In this document: piece by piece, positions 1 to 11,343 of the stretch
Numbering within the stretch: position 1 is the stretch's first letter
Layout: each line of letters opens with the position of its first letter
Notes under the pieces: generated by a model
The model's input: the letters and a program-made list of their open reading frames with translations, nothing else
Databases searched by the model: none
What the model was told of the DNA's origin: nothing
Program-made: the position numbers and the translations under genes
From: Nymphaea colorata
Lineage: Eukaryota > Streptophyta > Magnoliopsida > Nymphaeales > Nymphaeaceae
Length of the DNA stretch: 64,000 nucleotides
Direction of reading: 5' to 3'
Assembly (NCBI RefSeq): GCF_008831285.2
Contig: NC_045142.1
Span: 20,339,354-20,403,353 of the forward strand

Positions 1-58
1 CGCTGTGTACTAAATCTGTTCCAAACATGTGTAAGGGACTCGAAAATATGTCGCTACC
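1..58 (-). repeat. Partial 51-bp minisatellite unit
   Basis: This is the reverse complement of the first unit of the three-unit 51-bp tandem repeat at 51157-51303. Only about one unit is visible because the window starts inside it. Confidence 0.7.
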
Positions 59-652
59 CAGTACACTGTGCAAGCTACAACAACCATCATTGTTGATGGA
101 GGGTTAGCATTGTTAGTTGCAAAGTTAAAAGACATTGTGAAGTTAAGCGACTTATATAACCGTCACAGAACACATTGTGTTATGGGACCAAAAATTCCAT
201 CGTCAAAGTTACAATAAGGTGTAGGCACATTCCATGGCCATTATGCTAACTTAAAGCAACTAATGTCGCAACAACACAACTAAGACACGATGGCCATTTT
301 CATCGGTAATCGTTTGGGCAACGGGACTTGTGTTGGTGGAGTTTTGACCGTGCGATTACTTATTAGCGACAGAATTACCAGTATTAGCGACTGTCAAGTT
401 AAAGCCATAGTTAATGTTCATACTGTGCAGACATATCTAAGTTAAGCTTTAAACTTAAACGGGGGGGGGGGAAACATCTTTAAAACAAGATACATATATT
501 TATTCAACATGAAAAAATACACCAACAACCACATGACAATCAGGACATAAAACATAAGCAGCGTCCAATGCTGCCAATTATAGACTAGTACAGAGAACCA
601 CGTAGATCATCACAAAAGAAATATATATATATATATATATATATATACACCT
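59..652 (-). other. 3' flank of protease relic D
   Basis: No gene is present. The stretch mirrors 50670-51156. It holds a minus-strand AATAAA polyadenylation signal (499-504) shared with copy C, an 11-G run (461-471) and an AT microsatellite (620-647). The part at 120-430 contains phrases such as attagcgac and tcatcggtaatc that recall the ends of plant DNA transposons. I could not define terminal repeats or a target duplication. Confidence 0.6.
620..647. repeat. (AT)n microsatellite
   Basis: Fourteen uninterrupted AT units lie just beyond the stop codon of protease relic D. Copy C has only a short imperfect version at the matching site. Protease A also has an AT/GT tract directly after its stop codon. 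Confidence 0.9.
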
Positions 653-1689
653 TTAGCCCCGAGTACATTCAATTGATGCAAAAGAAAGCAGCCCCTTCCC
701 CAAATCATATTTCACATGCATGTTCTGCTGGAAAACATTCCCGAAAATGGCTAAGCTAGCTGTCGCACTTCTATACATCCAAAAATATTTGAAGGTGGCA
801 GCTTCAAGTCTGCATTGGTGGAATGAAAGGTCATCTTCAGCAATCCTTAATATGGATCACCATTATTCTCTACATTATAACACAAATAATCTTGGTTAGG
901 ATGATAGAAGCGTTTATGGTTTGTGACATTAGCCACCGTGTTTGCCACTTGATCATACACATCTTTGGCAAGATAGTCAGCGTGGTACCCAAGTGTATCA
1001 TGATTGATCCAGCATATCCCAACCATGTTGCCGTCTGTGCACCTCCGAACTATATGTTGAGTCTGTTGTTCCCCACATTTATGTAATCTAGTTGAGTGTA
1101 TAGAAAGTGCCTTGAGCTGCATTTGCTTCCATTGGCGTCTGTTGAAACCTCTTGGGTTCCGAAGAACTCTACCTCCTCACAGAATTTGATCTACTCAATG
1201 ACATTATTTTTCTTGCTATGGAGAGGAAGACCGTAAGCAAATTTATGGTTAATAAAGAAGCCGATGTGACTAACAAGTGAAAGAGATCCTGGCCTAAGGC
1301 CAAGAAGACTAGGATCTACAAGATTTTCGAAATCGACACTATTTCTTTATGAACACAACCAAAGGCGATTGTCGGAAGCTTGATGGTGCCATCAGTGACA
1401 TCCTCAAACCAAAATCTTTCGAGAGCAAGGGACCCTTCTACAACAGATCCATCACCATATGAGGACTTGACGCTATGAAGTTGGTTGTCGTCAGAAGCGG
1501 ACCAGAAGCTAGTGCATCTCAGTTATGGTATGTGGAGGACTGAAGTGGCTTTAATGTGGACTTCATTTGGCAGGTAAAGTTGTAGTAAGGAACACACAAT
1601 GTCCATATGAGGTTGCTGCCAGTATCGATGATGACCCAGTAGGATTGGACTTCTAGTGATGTACTAATGTAAAGCTAAATGAGAAACTC
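653..1689 (-). pseudogene. Nepenthesin-like aspartic protease relic (copy D)
   Basis: This is a degenerate member of the plant A1B family of secreted aspartic endopeptidases. Read on the minus strand, homology starts at the EFL stretch (1681-1689) just before the first active site. It continues through DTGSNLIW, the SSYGDGS flap, GLRPGSLSLV, the second active-site region, DVYDQVANTVANV and the C-terminal ECTRG followed by a TAA at 653-655. The signal peptide and propeptide are missing, and the same 5' break is seen in copy C, so truncation came before duplication. Stops and frameshifts interrupt the frame, including a stop four codons after the start of homology. Copy D keeps about 60 bp (the FAYGLP region) that copy C has lost. 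It cannot encode an active protease. Confidence 0.88.
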
Positions 1690-2054
1690 TCTATATATAG
1701 ATGTATCAATGTCTTCTTTTATAGCACATGAAGTTGCGCTTTGATAACTTGAAACAACTGCCTACCAGCCTATTCTCTCATAGATTTAAGTATATAGGTT
1801 GTATGGTGGGATTTGAGAAGAAATAGTTGGACATACGACTTTTTTTTTTTTGTCTTGTCGATAGCGAAGTTTCCAAAATTTCAACCAGTTGATCAGATGT
1901 GAACGTTGGCAGTTTCACTGTTAGGACCCAAACATTAAACAGATATCTCAACTCAATTAAACATAAAAAAGAAAAATAGCAATTGAATCTTGAAAGGACC
2001 TTAGATAGCTGGACACAAGTTTCAATCAATTTTTGTTACTTTTCACAAGATATA
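1690..2054. other. Spacer between protease relic D and the LINE
   Basis: No gene is seen. The segment is shared with 49288-49684 in inverted orientation and replaces the normal protease 5' end in both copies. It contains an 11-T run near 1841-1851. Confidence 0.6.
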
Positions 2055-3022
2055 GTTGCCAGATCAACTCGTTTTTAAACTTTTTACGACACAAGTTTCC
2101 ATTTCTTTCTTACTTTTCATGCATCGAGTTCTGCCGTGATAACACAGACGAACCTTTCTAGGAACAATGGGCTTTAGTTCTAAACTTCTAAGTTACCGGG
2201 GCATTTCCTTGAAATCTGGAATTTGCCAGATATTTCCAGATTTTAGCGGTCAGGCACTGGAAGTAGTTCATCTGGTCAGGCTTCATGAGAATACACGTGG
2301 ATGGTCGTGTTGTTGGTGTTGGCATAACCTGAAGCCAATGGGAGCACAACTTGAAGCGTAGAGCTGCCCTGCTCAGTGCATCGAACTGGAGTGGATGAAG
2401 GATCATAGAGATGAGAGAGAGGCAAGTCTTGGTGAATGAGGTCTATCGAGAAGCCTGGAGTTTAGGTTAACATTGACAGTGTTAGTGAAGATGTTGGTAG
2501 GAAAGTTTGATAGTGCAACTGGGAGAAGTTACAGGAGGAGGATCATGAAGGAGGAGAGGAAGGTGCTATGGCAACTGTTAATCGTAGATCTACAAAGAAA
2601 AACTCCTTGTATTTATAAAGGAGTCATGAGGTAGGTTGTGACTTAAGGGTGTGGATTTAAATACAAATGGTGGGGAAAAGAAGCACATGGTCAAAGTGAC
2701 AGCATGTGGATTGTTCCACATGTAACAGTTCTTGGTCAAGGAGAAGATGTGGTTATAACGTGAAGGAGCAGAGAAAGGGAACAACATGAACCTGTTAGAG
2801 TTAGGAAAATGTTCGTGATAATCACTTTATCGTGGGTGGTGGAGGCTCTCGCCATCCTTAGAGATGATGATCATGAAAAGTCACCTATTGATCAAACAGT
2901 CAGTTCTATCAGCCGATGATTTTGGGTGTCGGTGGTAAAGAGCGCTGGTGTGTGGACCAAAATGAGTGGGAGGAGGCATTTGGATTACCAGATCTTGCAG
3001 GGTGTGAAATTGAGGGGAAGCA

Positions 3023-3525
3023 ATGGTCAGACCTTTCAGATGGACTGCTATTGCAATTCTATTAGGCGGTAGCTCAAGATTTTGTCTGGATTGGGTGGAA
3101 GTTTTTCACAATTTGTATCAGGTGAAAACAATTTTCACTCCTTTCAAAATGACTCTTTTTGATCAAGGCTTCCTCAAAGGAATATTTGGAGGAAGTTATG
3201 CAACCAAAAAAATGGCGTGTTCACGATAGGTTTTTGGTCTCTAGCAAGTGGAAGTCAGGAATGCCGCTTCGACTTCAAGCTGTCACGGAACCCTCTAGGG
3301 ATTCGTCTACCGAAGTTGCCTCTTTATATGTGGAACTGCAAGGTGTTAGCTGGTGTCGTTAAGGTTCTGGGTAGTTTTTTTGTAGATGCTGATGGCTTCA
3401 CTTATGGGTTCGATTTGTATACTTGATGGTGATAAAATTTTTGAATAAATGGTGGAAGATGAAACAAAAATTTGTTTCTGTACCTTATGTGGGGTTTCAT
3501 TACATTCCACAGGAGATGTCTCACT
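3023..3525 (+). pseudogene. LINE ORF1 (gag-like) remnant
   Basis: Three overlapping frames together resemble the plant LINE ORF1 domain (DUF4283-like). The stretch IRLPKLPLYMWN at about 3301-3340 matches the usual 'W(V/I)RLPxLPLxxW' signature and is followed by VKVLGSFFVDAD. At about 3470-3525 a CCHC-like knuckle is visible (FC-x2-CG-x4-H), with its last Cys lost. Frameshifts separate the parts. In an intact element this protein would bind LINE RNA. Confidence 0.6.
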
Positions 3526-4145
3526 CGTATGAGGGAGGGAAAAGTGAATACTAAACCCTCAAATGGGTGGACTCACATCATTATTGCTAATAGAAGGTGG
3601 AATCTAGGCTCTAAGCAATGCAAGCTTTCTAATATTAATTGAAATCAATTTGTGCCTCTTGAAAAAGATGTACTTCCTATTGAAGACCTATGATCTATGG
3701 GTCACGAGTCTCAAGGGATTATCTCATATGAAATGATAATGGAATCATCTTCATTGAAGGTTAACCATGGTAAAACTATTGCTGAGTCCTGCCATGAGAC
3801 CAAGAAGAAAGCCACAGAAGTTGAGGAGGAATTTTTTCCTGGATTTGGCAGTTTGAACTCCACTAGAACTGTACTAATGGACTGAAAACAAAAAGATAAA
3901 AGGCCTTCCTCTCCTATGAATATTAGTTTGAGGAAAAAAGAGCCCTCCATTCCAAAGAAGTTAACAATTTTAAGAAGAAGGGTTGTGGGACAACATTTTC
4001 TAAGGTTATCTAAAGTTCTGGCCTGAAAGAAAGGAAGTTGGCGCAACATGATCCTGACATGGATATCCATGGAGCAGAGGATTTCCATAACAAAGAGAAT
4101 GTTCCCCTGTAGGAAAAGGAGCCTAAGAGGAGTTGCCAATTGCCA

Positions 4146-4440
4146 TCAAATGAAGTTTATAGTTGGAATGTTAGAGGCCTTGCTACTCTAACAACCTAGA
4201 AAGATTTTAGCAATTGGTCTTGGGAACATTTTCATGTTTCGATATCATGTTGAATGCAGACAACTTCAAATCCTTTTGCAATCACTGTGAGGAGTTTTTT
4301 TTTTAATCTAATATTGATACGAATCTTACTGGGGCCATAATTGTGTAGAGTTAGAGACAGGCTGATTTTAGATTGACTAGTTGCAAATTTAATAAAATTT
4401 GGATGGACTGTTTGTTTATTCATAAAGCTTTCAATCTCAA
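4146..4440 (+). pseudogene. LINE endonuclease fragment
   Basis: The translation contains YSWNVRGL, the usual N-terminal signature of plant LINE apurinic-like endonucleases. The following sequence to 4440 matches 48830-49150 on the opposite strand. About 450 bp of endonuclease sequence that follows in the right arm (about 48332-48785) is missing here. The reading frame is broken within about 20 codons. Confidence 0.55.
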
Positions 4441-5175
4441 TTTTGATACAATAGGGTTGGAGTGTAGGGGATGGGCAGTGCTTAAACTTCTCGCAAAACA
4501 GAATTGAGTACGACCATGCCTAAGTAATTGGAGTAAGTATAGAACCAAGAAAGGTGATAACAGAATTAACGTACTTCAAAAGGATCTTATTGAAATTTTA
4601 AGAGGCAAGATATTGACTCTCATAACTGGTCCACTTCTGAATATCATATTAGATGTTTTCTTGCAGATGCTCTTTGAGATGAAGAAATGTGCTAGAAAAA
4701 GAAAGTAAGGGTATCATGGCTAAAAAAAGGGGATAATAACAGCAAATGTTTTCATGCTATGTTCAAGAAAGGTAAAAAAAAAAAGACTTGCACATGAAGA
4801 CAGATGATGGGGAGTTTTATGAGGAGGATCCAATTCTTTCAGCATGTACTTCTCATTTTTAAAGATTTTTTCCCATGACAACTCAACAAGAATGATTATG
4901 GATCAGCTTGCTGTTGGTCACTGCATATTTAGAAAAAAAAACTTAACGTTTTTAAGTCCCATTTCAGATGAGGAAGTGGAATAGCTGTTATGGGTGAGAA
5001 CTCCAATAGCGCACCAGGTTTGAATGGGTTTCTGAAATCGTTCCTTCAAAAAAGTTGGGACAGGTTAAGGACTAATATCACAGTTGCCACTAGAGATTTT
5101 TTTTTTTAGAAAGGAAAGCTTGTTAAGAAACTAGGCAGAAGTCATATAATCATAATTCTTAAATTTGATTCAGCT

Positions 5176-5376
5176 GTGCACATTTCCGATTTCAGACATA
5201 TTGTTCTTGAGAATAGTGTACTGAAATTTATTTTCAGAATCATGGTTTCAAGAATGAAGAAGACCCTAAAGTGGGTAATTTCCAACATGCAAGGTGGTTT
5301 TTTGAAAGATAGAAACATCCATCAATGTCTTCTTCTTGTTCTTGAGATGGTATTCACAATGTCTAAAGCTAGATCA
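5176..5376 (+). pseudogene. LINE reverse transcriptase fragment
   Basis: The translation FRHIVLENSVLKFIFRIMV followed by SRMKKTLKWVISNMQGGFLKDRNIHQCLLLVLEMV matches fingers/palm blocks of plant LINE RT, with the usual 'N-x-YK-x3-K-x2-NR' and 'Q-x-GF-x3-R-x-I' pattern in degenerate form. The YADD motif is absent because the element jumps at 5376 to its 3' region. The right arm carries the same block at 47408-47608. Confidence 0.75.
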
Positions 5377-5863
5377 TGTAAAGAATTTGGATGGTGTTGG
5401 CTTGCCTGCTTCAATATCACAATCTGGAAGCTATGGTGTTTCAAAAATCAGGTGGTGCATAAAGAGGTGGTTAAGCTAGCTGAGATTGCTAAGAGGGAAG
5501 TTTGACACTCATGTTGTGAGGTATTCTATAAACAAGAATGAGGATAATATGTAAAACAGGCGAAAAATATCTAGCTGCAAACCATAATTTTCAGTCATTT
5601 TTGGCATTGTCAGAGTAAAGATGAGTGGGGGCTGGAAGTGGTCACCACATGTGTTGCAAATGTTTATAAAGTGGCTGGTTTACTATGGTTTAATGCCTCC
5701 CCAATCAGGAAAACCAGGTTGGTGGTACAAAGGTTTCTCTTCTCAAACATCATCAGAATTGTGGACTCTGTTCTTGTAGAGAGGATTCCTAAAGACTGTC
5801 AAGTTACTCTAATCACAAACTGTCATGCTCTTAGTTCTCGTGTCAAGGAACTAAGAGAGTGAC
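5377..5863 (+). pseudogene. LINE 3' coding tail (IW..W / RNase H-like)
   Basis: The stretch IWKLWCFKNQVVHKEV resembles the 'IWxxRNxxVF' segment found after zf-RVT near the end of plant LINE ORF2. The following frame (5638-5862) contains VTLITNCHAL, which recalls a degraded RNase H 'D-C-x-A-L' block. Both assignments rest on short motifs. Confidence 0.45.
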
Positions 5864-6185
5864 TCTGGTTCATTGGTAGGCTCAATAGTGAGAAGGTATT
5901 CCGTGGTTAAAGATCACTTCTCTTTGGAGGCTATCTCCTTTGGAAACTCCTTTGTCGTTGACAAAGTCAAAAAAACAAAAAACAAAAGAAAAGCTAACAT
6001 TAATGATACCGAAGGTCGCTGATTCAGGTCAGACAAATCCTGAAAAGTGTGGACCCTGACCATGGAAAGTTTGATGAGTGAGCAAGAGAGTGTTGAGGCT
6101 TAGTTAGCGGCCAGTTCTTAATTGTGTTTTTTCTGTTGATTTTTTTTCTTTATATTATTTTTCATCATTAATGGAATGAGAAACC

Positions 6186-7845
6186 CAGCCCGATTGCATC
6201 AGAACGATTCCTCGTCAAGGAAAGTGTAGCATTTTGGGCCCCCATTGAAGGGACAAGGTATACATCACAGGGTTGGGGCTCCCATGCATTTTTGTGGTCT
6301 ATGTTATTTTTAGCAATACAGAGAAAAGTGGTAAGAACAATATTTTTTTGAATATTACCGTTTTCAAGAACGAAGAACCTCAATGAATAGTTGAAGGAAG
6401 AAGGTTGATGTGGTATTGTGTTTTTATAATAGTTTATCATGATTTCAACAACAGTTTGTGGTGTTTTCAACCATAGATTTTTAACTTTTTAATTACCTAA
6501 CAACACTGGGCATTCAACATGCTAGAATTCTCTCATATAAAAGTACTAGTAATATCTTAAGTAGTTTTAATTTTTATAGGTGAAGACTAAGTAGCACCAT
6601 TGTATGGCATCTAATGATATTTTAATTAGATTACTATAAACTCATGCACAAAATGACTTTTTTCATATCTAAAGGGTGCAAAAGATTCCATGTTCGGTTA
6701 TAAGCTAGGCCACTTTCAAATGCATCACCCAAAAATATGAATTCGCTGACAAGCAAGTTCTCAATGATGGCAAACCTCACACACACAAGATCAGTGGAAA
6801 CTTCGTAGCAAAAGTCCTGTAAATATGCTGCCAAAACACTATGACTGACTCTAAGGGTAGGCACTGGGCCAGGCACCAGATGGACAATTGGGACCATTTG
6901 ACCTACTGGCCAGATAAAAAAACTCACTGGGATAGCTGGCCTGGGTCGGGTATTGGGGGCTCGACTCGGCCCAGGTACACACCTTTATATTTTTTTTTTC
7001 CACATTCTTTGGCACGATGCCAGCAGTCGACTCCCATACAAACTCTTGACGTATTCCCAATGGTTTCCAAAAAATTAGAAAATGAAAAGTGAAGAGTTTC
7101 AAATAAGGATAGGTATCGGGTTGAGTACATGATAAACATGAATTTGATGGTCAGGCCCTGTCCCAATAACTAAACAAAACAGGCTTGGACTGCCAATAAA
7201 GGCTTTGGGTCAGCCCAAGCATGGCTTTGTCAAGCCTTGGTCCAGCCTAATGCTATTCCAGATCCGGTTCACCCACATTCATTTAGGTGAGAGCCAGCTT
7301 GCTCAGACCTAACCCAACCCTTTGACATCCCCAGGTTGGGTTAAACTGCAGATGCCCTCTTTGACCAACTCCAATGATGTCATTGATCGATTTCTCAACA
7401 ATGCCAAACTGCAGATGCTGGACTGTAGATGGTCCGTTTGGGCCCACAGTTTGGGAGTGAGATCAAGCTGGGAGCTGCTTTGTCAATATTTTGGAAATTT
7501 CTCTGAATGAAATGCAAAATCAAGTGGAAACTGAAAGAAACCCGTAAGCACATCTGCGTCTTTTAAAATGGGCGATTGGCGATGAATTGGCTAAATCATG
7601 CTTCATTCTGAATCACTTGAGTAAAGATTGGCTGATTGCCTCAAGGCACATAGGGCAACCGGGCTGCAAGGCAGTTCATATCAAATTGATGGTATGTGCA
7701 GGAGAAATTGATTGGAACCAGTTTGAACTGCTGAGGAACTTGAGGAACTAGGAATGATTCTAGGTAACTCAATAAGAGGTAAACTCTCTTTTAGCTCATC
7801 AATAGGTCTAGGCTTAATACATTCAGATCTGGACGACGACTTTAG
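6186..7845. other. Noncoding spacer
   Basis: No gene is recognisable on either strand. The part at 6860-7320 is relatively GC-rich, with repeated phrases such as cctgggtcgggt and tcagcccaagc. These resemble the short nonautonomous repeats common in plants, and a similar stretch occurs at 21330-21640. No clear terminal inverted repeats or target duplications could be fixed. Confidence 0.5.
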
Positions 7846-8743
7846 CTAACTTGAAATGTTTGAGGCAGTAAAAGAGGGACCACAATGAGAGTATAAAATA
7901 TTTCTTTTGTCAAAAATAACATGTCTAGATATGATGACACGATTAGAGATTGGATTGTAACAAACACAACCTTTATGACAGCTGTGATACCCAATGAAGA
8001 CGCAGGTTCGAGCTTTGGGTTCTAGTTTTGAAGCACGTCTAGGCCCATTCAATGGATAGACGGTACAACCAAAGGTTCTTAGATGACTATATTTGGGAAC
8101 TTCAATCAAGAGCTTCTCATACGGCGTCATTTGCAAGTCTGCAATAGGCAACCTGTTAATAAGATCAACAGTAGTTTTAAAAGCATCAAACCAAAATTTT
8201 TGTGGCATATTGGCATGAATAATCAAGTTGAGTCCCATTTCCACCAGATGCCTATGCCTCCTTTCTACTATCTCGTTCTACTAGGATGTGTAAGGGCATG
8301 CTATCCATCGATGAATACGTTGATTTTCAAGAAATGTGCTAAATTCTTTGCTCATGAATTCTCCTCCTCCTTATGAATGGAAAAATTTTCATTTTTGTTT
8401 CAAGTTGACGCTCTACTATGCTTAAAATGGTTTTAAAACATGGAAGCCTATCACTTTTCTTTGGCAAGGGAAAGATCCATGAGAAGTGAGAGTAGTCATC
8501 AACCATTAACAAATAATACCTGTACCCTTCTCGTGAAGCACATGGTGTTGGTCCCCAAATATCAACATGTAACACTTCAAGAGGTTTGGTCGCATGAAAC
8601 TCAGCTTTAGGAAAATGAATTTTATGCATTTTTTCAAGTACACATGAAGAACAAAAATCTAATTTATGTCTTTCATCAACAGAAATTAAACCAGCAACTT
8701 TCAACGAGTTTAACAACTGAAAGTGAGCTTGTCTAAGACACAA
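7846..8743 (-). pseudogene. Copia-1 integrase fragment
   Basis: Two blocks are visible. At 8339-8743 are the end of the zinc-binding region (CSSCVLEKMHK) and the core start HVDIWGPTP, which includes the first catalytic Asp, followed by YYLLMVDDYSHFSWIF. At 7846-8244 is the distal part, PQKFWFDAFKTTVDLINRLP, HLRTFGCTVYP and CVFIGYH, as in copia integrase C-terminal regions. The catalytic centre between them is frameshifted. The enzyme would insert element cDNA into the genome, but this copy is dead. Confidence 0.85.
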
Positions 8744-8803
8744 ATGCCATAACTAAATGTCTGAGTAAGAATTTTGAGAAACCAAAGAAGTATTAGCAGT
8801 CTT

Positions 8804-9289
8804 TTATTGATCGTCATCTCCAATACTGATAGGATTGATAGTAGAGTCCTTCCTTTCTCTCGTCCATCTATAGTGTCCTCCTTTCTCTAGCGGCCCTGTG
8901 TGAAGAATCTTGCCCATCTGCATATTCTTAACAATAAAACCATTAGAGGAAAATTCAATAGAGCATTGGTTGTCTTTGGTGAACCTTGCTACTGACATAA
9001 GATTCTTGTGTGCATTAGGAGCATGCAACACATTTTTCAAAACAAAGGATGACGTCTTGCTAGGTAGGTACACGTTCCCAATATTTTTAATTTGCATCTT
9101 ACTACCATTGCCAACTATAATAGAATTAAAACCATTATACGGAACTTTACCTTGCATATCTTGTTCTGAATTTGTCACATGGTGGGAGGCACCTGTGTCT
9201 GGATACCAGGCTGAGTCTTGAATATTGCTGACATTTTCTCGGCTACTAGATGCATTATTAGATTTTCCCATGTTGAGTGCCATGGCCAT
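8804..9289 (-). pseudogene. Copia-1 protease domain
   Basis: The block carries WYPDTGASHHVTN, the retropepsin-like active site of copia elements (DTGAS). It is followed by IIVGNGSKMQIKNIGNVYL and the LKNVLHAPNAHKNLMSV block that leads into the GAG-pre-integrase region. The frame is open for 161 codons, but it is separated from gag by stop codons and a degraded zinc knuckle at about 9295-9350. In an active element this aspartic protease would cut the polyprotein. Confidence 0.85.
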
Positions 9290-9391
9290 AAAAACTTTTG
9301 GAATATCATAACATTGTCAAGCTGTATGATTTCTTCTGCCAAAATATTGACAAGTTACTCCTTGGCTAGACTTGTTAGTATTATTATTTTT

Positions 9392-10234
9392 TCAATAGTT
9401 TCCTCTTCCTCCATTATGGCCTCTACCCCTACCACCGTTATAGTTTCCACGCCCATGCCCTTGGTCAGTAATAAAAGCACACCCACGCCCTTGGTCAGTA
9501 ATAAAAGCATGCCCATGCCCTTGTTCAGCAATAAAGGCTGTGGCTGTGGCTGTGGCTTCAACCTGAGTCATCTGGGATGAAGAAAGCATTCCAAGTCGTC
9601 GCTCTTGAATAATTAACATATCATATAATTCAGACCATGAAGGCAGATCTTTGAATGCAGTAACCGTGGTAATAAAAGATTCATATTCAGAATTCAGTCC
9701 ATTCAAGGTATAGAGAACTAGGTCTGTATCTGAGACAAAGTCTTGCACTCTGCTAACAGAATCATGTAAGAAACTAATATGTTGAAGGTATTCAGTCATA
9801 GACATTCCTCCCTTTTTTATGTTTTGTAATTCTCTTTTCAGCTGAATAATACAAAGATTATTTTGTAATGCATACTGTTTTTCAAGGACGGACCAAACAT
9901 CTATAGCGGTGCCAATACGAACCAGTTGTGACATGACTGGTTGCGCCACAGTGACTTTGATCCAACTTAGTGGAAGTTGGTCTTCACGATACCATAAGTC
10001 ATAAGCAATATTTTCTTGTGTCTGTGCTTCATCAAGAAACTCAGGCGGAGCAAAACATTTTCCATTAACATACTTGATCAAATTTTGACTTTTCATAACA
10101 CTTTCAATTTGAGAATGACAGAGAAGATAATTTGATCAATCAAGCTTGACTGAAACCAAACTTGAGAAAGCATTCCACTGCGTACCTGGTGGAGTAGGAG
10201 TGCGAGGAGCGTTAGAAGAGGACAATGCAGCCAT
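9392..10234 (-). pseudogene. Copia-1 gag (UBN2-type)
   Basis: Gag begins with MAALSSSN (ATG complement at 10232-10234) and contains the VKLD-x-SNYL capsid start, QLPLSWIKVTVAQ, WSVLEKQYA and ELQNIKKGGMSMTEYLQ, all typical UBN2/copia capsid blocks. One in-frame stop lies at 10136-10138. The two open parts before and after it are in the same frame, so this is a nonsense change. The C-terminal part has a Gly/His/Arg-rich region built from a 30-bp tandem repeat. The CCHC knuckle that follows is degraded. Confidence 0.85.
9435..9545 (-). repeat. 30-bp tandem repeat in gag C-terminus
   Basis: About three copies of a 30-bp unit encode the decapeptide pattern AFI-(A/T)-(E/D)-QG-(H/R)-G. The unit length is a multiple of three, so copy number could change without breaking the frame. 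Confidence 0.75.
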
Positions 10235-10941
10235 ATTATAGTAGAAATTTTTCCCTCGTTCAATCAACAGCCGACGAGTGCAGTCAATACGATTTGTGTC
10301 TGATAAACAAAAAAGGTGACTGAGGAGGCAGATTGGGCGACTAAAAGGGCAGATAGGCCTCGGTGGCACTCCCTTGTTAGCACGCTCCTCAGTGAACAGG
10401 TGAACACAAAAGGAAACAGCACGCCCCTTGGTGAGGGCTGGAAACAATGTTACCTTCCCTTGTTGAGAGACAAAAAAAGAAGTCAACAGTGTGCTCCTCG
10501 GTGAAGGCTGGAAAGAGCTTGGCCTTCCTTAGACAAAAAAGGAGGCACGTGCCTCAGTGAAGGCAGGAAACAACACACTCCAAAAGGAAGGCACATGCCT
10601 CAATGAAGGCAGGAAACAACACACTCGGTGCCACACCTTGTTCAAACACTAAAAGGTGTGGCACGCTCCTCGGTGAAGATAGGAAGCAGCACGCTCCTCA
10701 TGAAGGCCTTGGTGGCTTTCACTTGCTCACCACAAAAAAAAGAGCATGAAACCACACGCTCCTCTGTGGTTTCCCTTGTTACGCAAAAAACTGTGGATGT
10801 AGGAAGAGGAACAGTAGACACAACAGAGAGAGTGGCTGGAAAACGATGGTACTGGCATCAAACAATGGTAGTGCAGCAGACAGGTGAAGTGTGGCTCTAG
10901 AAAGATGCAGGATGCAGAAGACCACAGTGAAAGCAGTTGCA
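10235..10941 (-). repeat. Copia-1 leader with imperfect internal repeats
   Basis: The untranslated leader between primer site and gag contains many variants of a box that reads cttcaccgaggagcgtg on the minus strand. Spacing is irregular, about 35-70 bp. The same array is in Copia-5 at about 62660-63005. In Copia-1 the last 250 bp before gag is open in the gag frame, but an indel breaks this in Copia-5, so a longer gag is not supported. Confidence 0.7.
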
Positions 10942-10954
10942 GGCTCTGATACCA
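10942..10954 (-). promoter_or_regulatory. Copia-1 primer binding site
   Basis: The minus-strand 13-mer TGGTATCAGAGCC is the classic plant copia primer binding site, complementary to the 3' region of initiator methionine tRNA. It directly follows the LTR and fixes element orientation. Confidence 0.92.
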
Positions 10955-11343
10955 AGTTAAAAGTAAAGATGAACACACAAGTGTAACGTGGTTCGGCTAA
11001 AATCAGCCTACATCCACACAAAGACTCTCTCTTCTATTCTATAACCACACAAAGAGAGTACAGATATTTATAGTCACTTTATACAATTTAGATCCTTGAT
11101 TTTAGGATCTTGATTAACACGACAGGTTTGGGCAGAATTATAGAAGAAGGTAGGGGAAATGATTTCTTTCTCATTTAGAGAAGATTTGTCAGTTTTGGAT
11201 AGCTCTTGAGTTTTGGAAACCGTACCCTCTCCTTTGTAACTGATCCTGATCGTATCCGTTCCATAGATCTTATCATTGTTAACAAATCTAGCACAACTCT
11301 ATGTTACAGAAATTTCTGAATATTTTCTCCATAAAGAAGGTCA
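10955..11343 (-). repeat. Copia-1 5' LTR
   Basis: This 389-bp sequence is over 90% identical by eye to the 388-bp LTR of Copia-5 (62008-62395). The outer end TGACC was placed where the two copies stop matching. The inner end abuts the primer site. The inner end reads ...TTTTAACT and not the usual ...CA, so the exact inner edge may be a few bases off. Confidence 0.8.

Larger units (their letters stand above)
1..5376 (-). repeat. Left arm of a large dispersed inverted repeat
   Basis: This stretch is the reverse complement of 47408-51211. The shared order is a 51-bp minisatellite, the protease 3' flank, a 5'-truncated protease relic, about 360 bp of upstream spacer and LINE sequence. By eye the protease part (about 840-1080 against 50230-50480) is near 97% identical and the LINE part near 92%. 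Window position 1 corresponds to about 51211, so the arm probably continues to the left of the window. This arm keeps about 1.9 kb of LINE ORF1 region that the other arm lacks. It lacks about 0.45 kb of endonuclease region that the other arm has. The match ends at 5376, where this arm jumps to the 3' part of the LINE. Confidence 0.88.
2055..6185 (+). mobile_element. Degenerate L1-type LINE with an internal deletion
   Basis: Plus-strand pieces of a plant non-LTR retrotransposon appear in the expected order. ORF1-like nucleic-acid-binding protein is at about 3023-3520. The start of the endonuclease, with the SWNVRGL signature, is at about 4146-4190. Reverse transcriptase is at 5176-5376, and a 3' IW..W domain with an RNase H-like tail at 5377-5863. 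The 3' end is A-rich (about 5966-5994), followed by a T-rich 3'UTR-like stretch to about 6185. The RT palm with YADD is deleted here but present in the right arm (46913-49287). All frames are broken. The 5' boundary is uncertain because 2055-3000 has no recognisable coding content. Confidence 0.75.
7846..11343 (-). mobile_element. Copia-1: 3'-truncated Ty1/copia retrotransposon
   Basis: On the minus strand the order is 5' LTR (10955-11343), primer binding site, repeat-rich leader, gag, protease and integrase. Reverse transcriptase, RNase H and the 3' LTR are missing, because recognisable homology stops at about 7846. The order protease-integrase ahead of RT is diagnostic of Ty1/copia. Several stops and frameshifts show an old, inactive copy. 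Its LTR and leader are over 90% identical by eye to Copia-5 at 62008-63145, so both belong to one family. Confidence 0.88.

Noticed and set aside
823-1086. 87-codon frame conserved in both inverted arms
   Set aside because: It is the antisense of the protease C/D coding region; its conservation follows from the duplication.
8910-9580. Plus-strand frames of 103 and 120 codons
   Set aside because: They are antisense shadows of the Copia-1 protease and gag.
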